Shown in pieces: positions 5,975-15,385 of a stretch of 20,236 nucleotides of DNA. Positions within the stretch are counted from its first letter, which is position 1. Each line of letters starts with the position of its first letter. This DNA is from a virus. The stretch lies in IMG/VR virus record IMGVR_UViG_3300009502_000250, positions 1-20,236 of that record; one strand, given 5' to 3'. The translations under genes were made by a program, and so were the position numbers. The notes beneath the pieces were generated by a model. The model made no database searches. It was not told where the DNA came from and saw only the letters and a list, made by a program, of their open reading frames with translations.

Positions 5975-8290
5975 ATGGCTGATGTTCGAACTAAAGAAAC
6001 CGATCCAAAAATTGTAGCAGAGTATAATAATTTGTTAAAAAATACTAATGATACTCTTTCCGATATGCTTGGAATATCGGAAAAATTAAATATGAGTTGG
6101 AATAACCGCATACAGCGACAAGGACAACTTGCGAGTATCCTAAATAAAAGCAGAACTGAAGAAATTGAAGCTCAGAATGGACTTGGGAGATATTTCGGCA
6201 TACGGGAGACTGAACAAAAAATAATAGTATCTTCTATAAAACAAAGAATAAAAGAAGAAGAAAGGGAGATGGCACTTCTTAAATTTATGAATGAATCTGG
6301 GATTGGTCCATTCCTTTATATAGCCGAACAAACTTGGAAATTATTTTTAGAAATGGATAAAGCAGTTACGGTGTTTAATAAAACAATGGGAATGTTACGT
6401 CAAAATACAGCAACCATACAATGGAATGCACAAGAAATTGCAATTTCACTTATGAGTATGGGTGTAACCATTGAAGGTGTTTATAAATCCGCAGTGGCAT
6501 TATCAAATTCATACGGAAGTATTTATATCGTATCTCAAGAGTTAATAATCGCATCATCGTTACTAAACGCTCAATTAGGAGTATCTGAAGAAATATCTGC
6601 TGGATTTTTTAAAAATATGGCATTTATATCGGGGACAACTATGGAGAGTCAAAAAAATATGGCATATATGGCAGGAGCATTAAGCAATGCCGCTGGAACT
6701 AATTTATCACAAGTAATGGGAGATGTCGCATCCAAGTCAAATAATACTTTATTGTTAATGTCGAGAATTCCGGAAATTGCAATTAAATCGGCAACTGAAT
6801 TTAGAAGATTAGGAACTTCGATGGATACAGTGGCCGATACTTCTCGTCATATTCTAAACTTTACGCAGAGTGTTCAGGAAGAAATGGAAGCGTCTGTATT
6901 ATTGGGTCATGCTATAAATTTACAAAAAGCCCGTGAATTAGCATATCATAGAGATTTAGAGGGGTCCAATCGTGAAATTTTAAGATTGACCAAACAAAAT
7001 AGATTTAATCAACTTGATGTATTTCAACAGGAAGCATTTGCCAAAGCAACCGGAAGAAGTGTAAGCGAGTTGCTTAATATGGTTCAAGCTGACAAGGAAT
7101 GGAATGATGCTAGACGCAATGGAACGGATAAACTTAAAGACCAAATTAAAGCATATGATCAATTAAAAGAGGCCAATGATAATATATTAAAAGATAAAAC
7201 TAAACAATTCGAGATGGATGTTCAGACAAAATCAAATCAAGAGAGAATGGTAGCAATTCAACAAAAATGGAACCAGTTAGTTGCTCAGGTTTCATCTTTT
7301 CTTTTACCCATTATTGACTGGGCATTGGCAATTGTTCCTGCTTTATTTCCTGTTATATCATTATTCGTAGGAGCATATAAAATTTTAAGAGATATTGAAT
7401 TGACAGCCGGGAAGATATATAGTATATTTAAAGGAGTAGGAATAATTGCCCTTATATCTGGCAAAACAGTAGATGGAATTATGTTGTTGTTTAGAATTCC
7501 AAAAATAATAGGTTCTATGTTATATATTCCTATTATGTTTTCAAAATTAGGAAAATATATAACCCCCTTCATTGATTTTTTTATTGGACTTGGAAAATTT
7601 GGAGGATTGTTAGGAACATTCGGGGAAGCGATACCTATTATCGGAGAAATAATAACCGCATTTCAATTTTTATTTGGATTCATTAGAGGATTTGAGAATA
7701 CACAAGGAGGATTTTGGGCTAAATTATGGGGTGGACTGAAAACTGGATTGTTGGCAGTTGTTCAGCCCATACTAGATATATTCAAAGGAATAATAAATTG
7801 GATATGGTCATTTTTTTCAAACTCTCCTTTATTTGGTCATTCACCTTCTAAATTGGGACTTGCTATAGTTAAAGGAATTATATCAGTTGGAGCAATGTTA
7901 TATGATGCTTTAACTTGGCCATTCAGACATGCGTTTGCATGGATATTGGATCATGTTCCGGGAATGTCTAAATTTGCCAATGGATTACGAGAAGGTGCTG
8001 GGGGAATATCAACTAAAGTAAATCATAGTATAGATACTTTAACTTCAACGCCACAAAAAACACCGGAACAATCTCTAACGGAAACCAAAAAACAAACAGA
8101 ATCATCTAACCAACAGGTAGATCAGAACGATACATCCAATAAATTATTACAACAAGTTATTACGGCTATAAATAATCTTAGACAGGATTTGAATGATGGA
8201 AAAATAGGAGTTAATATTGACAGTCAGAGGTTGTCAAGTGTTATGGCTCGAAATTTAAATTTCAGCGGAGGATTTGGAACTAATCATTAA
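5975..8290 (+). CDS. Tail tape measure protein
   Basis: A 771-residue protein. The N-terminal third is charged and helical (coiled-coil-like to about residue 105). The middle is rich in Ala, Met and Ser helices. Strongly hydrophobic helices cluster at about residues 439-680, as expected for tape measure proteins that fill the tail tube and later contact the host membrane. The motif GHSPSKLG (621-628) inside this part is a hallmark of phage tape measure proteins. The Gln/Asn-rich C-terminus ends in the short domain containing DGKIGVNIDSQRLSSVMARN. The protein sets tail length and helps start tube polymerisation. It stands first in a tightly packed tail unit, the next gene starting 5 nt after its stop, and diverges from the gp26-like unit. 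No Shine-Dalgarno precedes the ATG. Confidence 0.85.
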   Translation: MADVRTKETDPKIVAEYNNLLKNTNDTLSDMLGISEKLNMSWNNRIQRQGQLASILNKSRTEEIEAQNGLGRYFGIRETEQKIIVSSIKQRIKEEEREMALLKFMNESGIGPFLYIAEQTWKLFLEMDKAVTVFNKTMGMLRQNTATIQWNAQEIAISLMSMGVTIEGVYKSAVALSNSYGSIYIVSQELIIASSLLNAQLGVSEEISAGFFKNMAFISGTTMESQKNMAYMAGALSNAAGTNLSQVMGDVASKSNNTLLLMSRIPEIAIKSATEFRRLGTSMDTVADTSRHILNFTQSVQEEMEASVLLGHAINLQKARELAYHRDLEGSNREILRLTKQNRFNQLDVFQQEAFAKATGRSVSELLNMVQADKEWNDARRNGTDKLKDQIKAYDQLKEANDNILKDKTKQFEMDVQTKSNQERMVAIQQKWNQLVAQVSSFLLPIIDWALAIVPALFPVISLFVGAYKILRDIELTAGKIYSIFKGVGIIALISGKTVDGIMLLFRIPKIIGSMLYIPIMFSKLGKYITPFIDFFIGLGKFGGLLGTFGEAIPIIGEIITAFQFLFGFIRGFENTQGGFWAKLWGGLKTGLLAVVQPILDIFKGIINWIWSFFSNSPLFGHSPSKLGLAIVKGIISVGAMLYDALTWPFRHAFAWILDHVPGMSKFANGLREGAGGISTKVNHSIDTLTSTPQKTPEQSLTETKKQTESSNQQVDQNDTSNKLLQQVITAINNLRQDLNDGKIGVNIDSQRLSSVMARNLNFSGGFGTNH

Positions 8291-8295
8291 CTTAT

Positions 8296-10470
8296 ATGGA
8301 AAATATTCAACAATTAACCACTATTAAACCATCTCAGCCGGGAAGAATTGAATCCATATGGGATAGTGTCAACTCCCAATTATATCACGAATTTAATCCA
8401 GTAGATTCATCAGGTCAGCCATATGTTTATACTTACATAGATAAAGCTAATAATTTTCCAAATACAAAATACGATAGTTTTTCATTTCCGGTACAGTCTA
8501 GTTTATTAGACGTTGATAGAATTTCACAATTTCTAACATCTGGAAAGGGGTTAATATGGTTAGCCAAACAATTTTTATTTCAGACCGGAAACGCATTTAA
8601 TGAAACTCGATTATATTCTCCAACTGAAGTGTTAGTGTCAGCCGGTCGGGCTGCTTCGTTATATATCATTCCCAGAGTAACTAGACATATAGATTTATCA
8701 AGTGGGTTAATGGGAGCATTGACATCTTTAATAGGTATTTCAACCGGAAATATAACACCACCCCAAGGAACAGTTGCGGCAGCACTTCCTTCTTCAACGG
8801 CAACTACAGATGGACACGGATTGCTACGTGCTCAAACAGCAAATGCGGGATTGAATAGATTTACCTCTATGTGGTCCAATAAAAGTTCCAATGGGGCTGG
8901 TTTTATGGCATCTTTATTTGCCAATATAATTCCGGCAACTCAAACTGGAATTACATATAATAGTAGCGAGGGATCATATGGACTAATGATTGACGATATA
9001 ATGGATAGATTAGTATATACTGATAAAAATGGTATAGGACAACCAATGAATCAGCAATGGGTAGCAGGATCAACTACAATTAGAAAAAATGGAGAATATC
9101 CAGATCAAGCATCCCGATGGTTTGTAACGGTTGATTCTAATGGTAATATTAAAACCAATGTAGTGTTAACATCGACATTAGGAAATTCAAATACAACCGT
9201 GGTTGGAGCCGTGGGATATACAACCAACGAAAGTTCAAATACATTGAAACCGGGAGTTAGATATGGTGATAATGTAGGATATAATATTGCTAATTCCGGA
9301 CCATTTACAAATTCCGATATAATGTATCAGTTTTCAGATTATGCTGATCCATCAAAAAATTATCCAAGTAAAAAAACAGATCCATTATCGATTACTGATT
9401 ATAATAACTTGATGCAGTCTGTTTTGACAGATATAAAAAACACCGGATTCATATCTAATGCGGGGAAATCTATATACAACACGTCCCCAATACAAGACTC
9501 TAGTATATTACAAAATAATAATACGACTATAAACGGATATAATAAGTTGTTTAAGACGAAAAATAAAAATGATGGTAAAAGTGCATTAACATATCAGTAT
9601 GGAGTATTAAAAGAATACCGAGATAACGCACCTAAATTAGTTTCCGATGATATTGCGACTCAATTAGAGAAATCATTACGGCTTCCTTCTTCATTGGCAT
9701 TTGATGCTATAAATACATTAACTGTATTAGACAACAATAAAAAAGGAAAAGGTCCAATGACTGGTTGGAGCAATGTAACTTGGACTCCATATATACATGA
9801 TCAAATAGCATTTTATTTTTATGATATTGTAAATCAGAAATACATTCCGTTTCGTGCGACTATAAAAGGATTATCTGAAAACAACACTGCTAATTATGAT
9901 GAATTTTCTTATATAGGACGATCCGATAAATTATTTTCATATATTGGATTTGTCAGAGAATTAAATTTTAATTTTAAAGTGGTTATAAATAGCATCGTTG
10001 AATTGGCTCCAACTTGGCAACGAATAAATTATTTAACGACGGCAGTTAAACCTTCTAATTATACATCAAATGGGGTTAATGTGTCATCTAATAGATATAT
10101 AGTTCCTCCTATGTATTATATCACGATTGGAGATATGTATAAAAATCAACCTTGTATTATAAAAAGTGTAAATTTAACAATTCCAGAAGATGCGATATGG
10201 GAAACTACGAGTCAAGAAAGCACATCCCAATGGTCATATTTGGCAAATTATATTACCTCTCCAACCACTACAAATTTTGGACAACTACCAAGAGAAATAG
10301 ATATTTCGCTTGCTATGAATTTATTAGAAAAAGAACAACCCATTGCCGGAGGAGCAAACTTTGGAAATGCTCCACGAACCGATGTGTTTTCTTCTAATAG
10401 TTGGAACGTTAATACTCCGTTAGGTAAATCTCCAACTTCAATGGATCAAAGTTTAGTTGTAACTCCATAA
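8296..10470 (+). CDS. Large tail/baseplate structural protein
   Basis: A 724-residue protein directly after the tape measure gene. Residues of about 70-120 (DVDRISQFLTSGKGLIWLAK, then QTGNAFNETRLYSPTEVL) form a pattern I recognise from large phage structural proteins. The central part is rich in Asn, Ser and Thr with a low-complexity feel. The C-terminal region (about 495-640) is a beta-rich domain containing FRATIKGLSEN, YIGRSDKLFSYIGFVRELNF and PPMYYITIGDMYKNQP, similar in style to tail-tube or baseplate domains that accompany LysM-type proteins. No enzyme signature is visible. Its place between tape measure and gp53-like genes makes a baseplate or hub role likely. The specific T4 counterpart cannot be assigned. 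Confidence 0.7.
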   Translation: MENIQQLTTIKPSQPGRIESIWDSVNSQLYHEFNPVDSSGQPYVYTYIDKANNFPNTKYDSFSFPVQSSLLDVDRISQFLTSGKGLIWLAKQFLFQTGNAFNETRLYSPTEVLVSAGRAASLYIIPRVTRHIDLSSGLMGALTSLIGISTGNITPPQGTVAAALPSSTATTDGHGLLRAQTANAGLNRFTSMWSNKSSNGAGFMASLFANIIPATQTGITYNSSEGSYGLMIDDIMDRLVYTDKNGIGQPMNQQWVAGSTTIRKNGEYPDQASRWFVTVDSNGNIKTNVVLTSTLGNSNTTVVGAVGYTTNESSNTLKPGVRYGDNVGYNIANSGPFTNSDIMYQFSDYADPSKNYPSKKTDPLSITDYNNLMQSVLTDIKNTGFISNAGKSIYNTSPIQDSSILQNNNTTINGYNKLFKTKNKNDGKSALTYQYGVLKEYRDNAPKLVSDDIATQLEKSLRLPSSLAFDAINTLTVLDNNKKGKGPMTGWSNVTWTPYIHDQIAFYFYDIVNQKYIPFRATIKGLSENNTANYDEFSYIGRSDKLFSYIGFVRELNFNFKVVINSIVELAPTWQRINYLTTAVKPSNYTSNGVNVSSNRYIVPPMYYITIGDMYKNQPCIIKSVNLTIPEDAIWETTSQESTSQWSYLANYITSPTTTNFGQLPREIDISLAMNLLEKEQPIAGGANFGNAPRTDVFSSNSWNVNTPLGKSPTSMDQSLVVTP

Positions 10471-10482
10471 TACATATACTAT

Positions 10483-10797
10483 ATGATAAATGATTATTCG
10501 TCACGTTATGCTAACATTTCATCTTCAATAAGATGGGATGGGAAACAAGTATATTCATCTGTTACCTATCCAATAGTTACCCCTCAAGATAGTGATATAA
10601 CAATTATAACTAATGATACAACGTATATAGATTCATTGGCATATAAATACTACGGTGATTATTCTCTTTACTGGATTATATCATTGGCAAATTCTGGGCT
10701 TGGAAATGGAAGATTATCGGTCCCGGCTGGACTTCAGCTTAGAATACCGATGAATGTAAATTCTATTATAACAAGCTTTAAAAATCTAAACCTTTAA
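10483..10797 (+). CDS. gp53-like baseplate wedge protein / LysM-type tail protein
   Basis: A 104-residue protein. The core at about residues 42-90 reads DTTYIDSLAYKYYGDYSLYW, then IISLANSG and, after a glycine turn, VPAGLQLRIP. This is the layout of T4 gp53 (Phage_gp53 family) and of tail protein X, both LysM-related: an onset strand, Y-x-D-x-x-L/YW, ALAN-like helix and a final P-G-x-x-L-x-I-P strand. In T4, gp53 joins wedges around the hub. It lies 12 nt after the preceding gene and 1 nt before the next one, as part of the tail unit. Size and motifs agree well with the family, but gp53 cannot be separated from tail protein X by eye. Confidence 0.75.
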   Translation: MINDYSSRYANISSSIRWDGKQVYSSVTYPIVTPQDSDITIITNDTTYIDSLAYKYYGDYSLYWIISLANSGLGNGRLSVPAGLQLRIPMNVNSIITSFKNLNL

Positions 10798-10798
10798 T

Positions 10799-13267
10799 AT
10801 GGCAACAACGTCAAGTCCAATATTTATTCCTTGGGAAGTTCAAAATATTCCATCCCAAATACAACTTGAATTTTCAAGACGAGAGGGAATGCGAGGATTA
10901 AATTATGTTGATCCAGTTCAAGGAGATTGGGGAAATTCGAGCGGCACCAATAAATGGCAAAATTATAAAGGACCACAGACGCCTTGGATACGAATTACTA
11001 GCAATGGATATGGTTCAGAAGCAAATAAGAATAATATTAACCCCGGTTTTATATTGGCATCTCCTAGTAGTTTTTTTAATAGTTATGGATTTAACAAATC
11101 CAATGACGTAAATAAAAGTATAATAGGATACCAGCCGGATGCTTCGTTCACCCCACATACGATAACAAATAATAAAAATCAAGCGGCATATTCGATTCAC
11201 GTCCCACCTCCACAGATAGAAAATATAAGTATAATCGTTCAACATGAATTATATAGAAAAGCAACTATAAATTGGATATGTTTTTCCAAGCAGCAGTTAG
11301 AGTATATGATTCCGTATTTTTCAATCCCTAGTTTAACATTTGTATTAGAATGGGGATGGAACAATTTTAATACTTCTAATTTAATAGATCTCTCCATTTC
11401 AAATTTAACTTCATTATTTCGAGATCCATACCAATTATATTCAAAGGTTATAGGTTCAAATGGAACTTATGATGCTATGTTAGGAACTGTTAGTAATTTT
11501 AGTTTTTCATCCGAAGGAAATAAATTTAAATGTATGACCGAAGTGTCATCCAGAGATAGAATGTATTCTGGGATATTGTTAACGTCTGTAGTGGAAGACA
11601 TTCCGGTTGATAATGATGGAAAATCATCAACCGAAACCCCCGATTCATCAATTTTACCATTCGGAAGTTTGATTGATTTTATTGACAATCGAATAGATCT
11701 TCTAAGATCTGTATTGGATAAAAATAGCAATTTATATAAAGGAACTCCGGTTACTTCCGATGAATTATTATTGACTTCGTTTATAAATTATGTAAAATCA
11801 AAAAGAAAAGATAATTGGAGAGAATACATATTCGGAATATTCTATGGCCGAGATCTTAATCCCATTGATGACGATATAGATTCTTCCATAAGGAATCCAA
11901 AAGATTTTGACATACAATCGCCACAGAAAAACATCTGGGTTAATTTGGGACTTGTAATTGACGTTTTTAATTTTTGTAATAGATATCTCGGAACAAAAAC
12001 CGGAGATGAATTTTTCAGAATTGATATAGATGATATTAAAATAAGCGCACATAGAAATATGATATCAGCGGATGGCAGTATATTGTTAATTCCTAACTGT
12101 GATGCTCCTAAATATTTATATGGTCTCGCCGCTACAGATTATAATAGTATATCAAAGGATGATATATCAAAAATGTCAGTAAGTTCACATTTTAAGAAAA
12201 AATCAAATACTGGAGGAGATCCATCTGATACAAGATTACAAAATATTTGTGCTCAACCGGGAGGATCATTTAGAGATGATTTGGATGAACTTATTAATAA
12301 TGGTAGATATAGTAATGGGGTAGATCCGTATAACTCCACGTGTGAATTTCCAACCGGTGTAGATTTTACAACTGGCTATTTAAAAAATCTATATGTTAAT
12401 ACATCATTTCTTAAAAGGTTAATACACGACACAGGGATTAAAACATATACTGATTTAATAAATAAAATGATGGAATCTATAAATGGTGCATGTGGAAACT
12501 TTTGGGATTTTAGATTGGTGTCATCTACTGGAAATCCGTTTCCTGATGGACAACAATCAACTATGAAAATAGTTGATATAAAATATATTCCAGATAATGT
12601 AGGACTTCCTTATACGTTTAAACACTTGTCCGATAATTCTATATTGACATCATTAGAATTTAAACCGACCATTAGCGATGCTCAAGCAATTCGTTCATTG
12701 TATGCTGCTACTAATATACGAAAAAACGCAACTTCCAAGCTTAATAATGGATCTACTGAATTATTAGACTATATGTTTCGGGATAGATTATTTTTAAATA
12801 ATGCTATAAAAAATTCAAATGATGTTAAAAACGTTAAAATTAAAATTGACAGGATATCACTTATTAAAAATTTACAAACCTTAGATCCAACTCCGGAAAT
12901 GTTTCAGATGACCTCGAACTCACACGGAAAAGTAATCATACGTAGATTGGCACTTCCTTCAACCGAAGTATTGAATATGCTACTCGACGATGGAGATTAT
13001 GATAATAATCCAACCTATGTCGGAATAATGCCAGGAATTCAAGCTACATTTACTCTTCAGGGTATAGGTGGATTGCGAACATTTATGTTGTTTCTTGTCG
13101 ATGGACTTCCCGAACCATATAGTTCGAATAATATCGTTTTCCGTATAGTAAATTTAACAGAGTCAATCGAAGCTGGGAAATGGACCACTGCTATTACCGC
13201 TGGCGTAATTCCATTGCGGAATGGAGTTCGGAAAAAACTTGGACTTCCGCCAATTATAAATACTTGA
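10799..13267 (+). CDS. Large baseplate hub-like structural protein
   Basis: An 822-residue protein. Residues of about 136-188 contain PPPQIENISIIVQHELYRKA and FSKQQLEYMIPYF, followed by LTFVLEWGWNN; the closing (V/L)LEWGW strand is a recurrent feature of large phage baseplate proteins. The middle is a long mixed domain. The C-terminal 80 residues contain GIGGLRTFMLFLVDGLP and FRIVNLTESIEAGKWTTAIT, which resemble the domain of gp27/gpD-type hub proteins (receiving a loop, then a VxHxIxxGxWxTxL-like strand). A hub or hub-associated role is inferred. The gene ends the packed tail unit; the last codons overlap a T4-late-like TATAAATA box at 13255. Its start codon follows the gp53-like stop by one base. 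Confidence 0.68.
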   Translation: MATTSSPIFIPWEVQNIPSQIQLEFSRREGMRGLNYVDPVQGDWGNSSGTNKWQNYKGPQTPWIRITSNGYGSEANKNNINPGFILASPSSFFNSYGFNKSNDVNKSIIGYQPDASFTPHTITNNKNQAAYSIHVPPPQIENISIIVQHELYRKATINWICFSKQQLEYMIPYFSIPSLTFVLEWGWNNFNTSNLIDLSISNLTSLFRDPYQLYSKVIGSNGTYDAMLGTVSNFSFSSEGNKFKCMTEVSSRDRMYSGILLTSVVEDIPVDNDGKSSTETPDSSILPFGSLIDFIDNRIDLLRSVLDKNSNLYKGTPVTSDELLLTSFINYVKSKRKDNWREYIFGIFYGRDLNPIDDDIDSSIRNPKDFDIQSPQKNIWVNLGLVIDVFNFCNRYLGTKTGDEFFRIDIDDIKISAHRNMISADGSILLIPNCDAPKYLYGLAATDYNSISKDDISKMSVSSHFKKKSNTGGDPSDTRLQNICAQPGGSFRDDLDELINNGRYSNGVDPYNSTCEFPTGVDFTTGYLKNLYVNTSFLKRLIHDTGIKTYTDLINKMMESINGACGNFWDFRLVSSTGNPFPDGQQSTMKIVDIKYIPDNVGLPYTFKHLSDNSILTSLEFKPTISDAQAIRSLYAATNIRKNATSKLNNGSTELLDYMFRDRLFLNNAIKNSNDVKNVKIKIDRISLIKNLQTLDPTPEMFQMTSNSHGKVIIRRLALPSTEVLNMLLDDGDYDNNPTYVGIMPGIQATFTLQGIGGLRTFMLFLVDGLPEPYSSNNIVFRIVNLTESIEAGKWTTAITAGVIPLRNGVRKKLGLPPIINT
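13255..13262 (+). promoter_or_regulatory. T4-late-type promoter box candidate (TATAAATA)
   Basis: A perfect match to the T4 late promoter octamer, 37 nt before the ATG of the polymerase A-like gene; transcription would start near 13269. In AT-rich DNA such octamers occur by chance, and no late sigma factor gene is visible here. Confidence 0.3.
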
Positions 13268-13299
13268 GATTTCAAAATTTTATGGTATATTAGGGGTGA

Positions 13300-14649
13300 A
13301 TGATTGAGAATAATTCAGATTTTGATAATTTTAAATCCAAAATTGGAGGTGATGATTTATTTATTCATATAATCCCGATAGATAATAAATTACATTCCGC
13401 CGATAATAAAATAAGTTCTATTTTTATTAAACATATAAAATCGAATGTTACATTTTATATATCTATAAATCATCCAGATTCAGTTGCTTCAATTGAGTTG
13501 AAAACAAAGATGTTACAGTATTTATTATATTCATTAAATGTTAAGTGGGTAGTCGATAAAAAATCCTTTATTCAATTACTAAATTGTAAAAATATAAATG
13601 ATATAAATCTGGTTTCTTATTTGAGTGAAAACAAAATTTTAAAACTAACAGATTATTCAACGTCGGCGCATGATTTTTTATATCGGACATTTGACATATC
13701 AGGAAATTTAAATCAGGCAATTCCAATACAAAAACATTTAGAATTATTTGAAGATATATGGTCTGATGTTGAAACTATAATAAAATCAGCCAGCTTGGAT
13801 ATGGCTTATTTTAATATAAATAATATTATTATTCCTACATTGTCAAACATAGAAAAACGTGGAATGTATGTGGATAGAGAGTTATATTATAGACAATATT
13901 CTAAATACCCATCTTCTGATATTATATATAGTGAATACAATTTATATACTTCGACTGGAAGACCATCTAATAAATTTAATAATATTAATTTCGCAGCATT
14001 GAATACGACAGATGGAACAAGAGATAAGTTTATTTCTCGATATGGAAAAGATGGTAAAATGGTTCTGATAGACTATAATGCGTTTCATCCACGTATAATA
14101 TGTTATTTAACCAATTATAAATTGGATAACTCAGTCGATATATATCAGTACTTGGCAAAATTATATTTTCAAAAACAGATAGTAACCGTAAGTGAAATCA
14201 AAGAATCAAAGAAAATTACATTTCGCCAACTTTATGGTGGGATTGAAGATAAATATTCTCATATAAAATATTTATCTAAATTGAAAGAGTATGTTTTTAA
14301 ACAGTGGGAATTTTTTCAATCTAATGGATATGTTTTGACTCCTATATTCAATCGAAGAATAACCAATAAACATATCCTTGAACCAAATCCCTATAAGTTG
14401 TTTAATTATATATTACAGGCATTTGAGGGGGAAGTTGCTATTTCGAGATTAAAATTAGTTGAGGAATTTTTAAAAAACAAAAAAACAATGCCGGTTTTAT
14501 ATACCTATGATTCGATTCTTTATGATTTTTATGTCCCGGATGGTGATGAATTACTCGACCAGATTATAAAAATTATGACGTTTAATGAAATGTTTCCGAT
14601 TAAACTTTTTATCGGGACTTCATATGGCAATCTTACGCAACGATATTAA
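13300..14649 (+). CDS. Compact family-A DNA polymerase-like protein lacking a thumb domain
   Basis: A 449-residue protein with readable Pol I motifs. Residues of about 172-194 (IPTLSNIEKRGMYVDREL) match the start of the Pol A palm. TGRPS (219-223) equals TGRLSS. Motif A is LIDYNAFHPR with Asp258. Motif B holds KKITFRQLYGG (304-314), with Lys, Phe and Tyr of the O helix. NYILQAFEGE (369-378) equals the NxxIQGxxA helix, and motif C is TYDSIL with Asp404. Both metal-binding aspartates remain, but E. coli Glu710 is His263, His881 is Tyr403 and Glu883 is Ser405. Only about 25 residues separate VDREL from TGRPS, against about 120 in Pol I, so the thumb is essentially missing. The first 170 residues look like a degenerate exonuclease domain. 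It lies between tail and head-type genes, which is odd. The ATG follows AGGGGTG at close spacing. Confidence 0.75.
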   Translation: MIENNSDFDNFKSKIGGDDLFIHIIPIDNKLHSADNKISSIFIKHIKSNVTFYISINHPDSVASIELKTKMLQYLLYSLNVKWVVDKKSFIQLLNCKNINDINLVSYLSENKILKLTDYSTSAHDFLYRTFDISGNLNQAIPIQKHLELFEDIWSDVETIIKSASLDMAYFNINNIIIPTLSNIEKRGMYVDRELYYRQYSKYPSSDIIYSEYNLYTSTGRPSNKFNNINFAALNTTDGTRDKFISRYGKDGKMVLIDYNAFHPRIICYLTNYKLDNSVDIYQYLAKLYFQKQIVTVSEIKESKKITFRQLYGGIEDKYSHIKYLSKLKEYVFKQWEFFQSNGYVLTPIFNRRITNKHILEPNPYKLFNYILQAFEGEVAISRLKLVEEFLKNKKTMPVLYTYDSILYDFYVPDGDELLDQIIKIMTFNEMFPIKLFIGTSYGNLTQRY

Positions 14650-14662
14650 ATATAATGTGTTT

Positions 14663-14670
14663 CATAAATA
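14663..14670 (+). promoter_or_regulatory. Weak T4-late-like box before the gene at 14691
   Basis: CATAAATA differs by one base from TATAAATA and lies 20 nt before the ATG, giving a predicted start near 14677. Low confidence because of base composition. Confidence 0.2.
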
Positions 14671-14672
14671 TT

Positions 14673-14686
14673 TATTTATATTTATA
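14673..14686 (+). repeat. 14-bp A/T motif, copy 2 (upstream of the gene at 14691)
   Basis: TATTTATATTTATA, identical to 3202-3215, ends four bases before the ATG. See the entry at 3202 for the comparison. Confidence 0.3.
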
Positions 14687-14690
14687 GTAT

Positions 14691-15359
14691 ATGGATAATT
14701 TAATAGATTATATTTTATCAGAAGTCTCTGTAGACCAAAGAGTTATGGATGGAATTTTCAATATTGAAAATAACGATCATATGACTGTTTTATATGAGTA
14801 TTTCGTTAATCACGGACTATCCGAACGTGAATCTACACAAATAATAAATGGCATGGTCGAGGGTAAATTTCCAGATAGACAAGCATTTAATGTTGATAGT
14901 GGAAGAACCACTACATTTTCATCTAAAGAACGACGAGATGCTGCTATTAAAGCAGGAACACATACGTTGAAAGAACCGGCTAAGCCACAGATGAAGGAAC
15001 CAACTGAAAAACCATTGGATGACTCAGGAGATAAAGAGGTTCCGAAATTAGAACCGACTCAACCTGAAAGAGAACCTAATATATTTCAGAATGGACATCA
15101 ACTTGAGGTAGAGCCTTTGGGCGGATCATCAAACGATATAAATGTGGATAAACCTTCTGCTCCGGTTGTTCAATCACAAACTCCAAATCAAATTGCGGCA
15201 ACCAAACTAGTAGTAAAACAAATAATAGGAAGTGACAACACCACATTATCAAATTTGGTTCCTTCTCTTAATCTAAAAGAAGAATTATCTATTTTATTAA
15301 AAGAAGCTAGTCGATTAAATTTCAAAGAATCTGTTACATTTCTGATACAGCACATCTAA
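14691..15359 (+). CDS. Putative virion protein with LxE-type N-terminus and RQAFN motif
   Basis: A 222-residue protein. The start MDNLIDYILSEVSV is a short amphipathic helix ending LSE before Val12, compatible with a T4-type prohead protease site. Residues of about 35-92 contain FVNHGLSERES, FPDRQAFN and TTFSSKERRDAAIKAGTH; from memory, a P-x-RQA(Y/F)N...TF-x-S-x-E-x-x-x-A-x-x-x-GTH pattern recurs in phage structural proteins. The centre (about 93-160) is Pro, Glu and Lys-rich and probably disordered. The C-terminal 60 residues are predicted helical (KLVVKQIIGS, NLKEELSILLKEASRLN). No catalytic motif is visible. The gene starts 41 nt after the polymerase-like gene and precedes a small hypothetical gene by 26 nt, probably in one transcript. 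Confidence 0.6.
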   Translation: MDNLIDYILSEVSVDQRVMDGIFNIENNDHMTVLYEYFVNHGLSERESTQIINGMVEGKFPDRQAFNVDSGRTTTFSSKERRDAAIKAGTHTLKEPAKPQMKEPTEKPLDDSGDKEVPKLEPTQPEREPNIFQNGHQLEVEPLGGSSNDINVDKPSAPVVQSQTPNQIAATKLVVKQIIGSDNTTLSNLVPSLNLKEELSILLKEASRLNFKESVTFLIQHI

Positions 15360-15385
15360 TTGTAGATAGAAATAAATAACTCATT

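Noticed and set aside
10152-10397. Short overlapping ORFs inside the tail genes, on either strand.
   Set aside because: Composition is that of shifted frames of the large tail proteins; none has start signals or recognisable domains.
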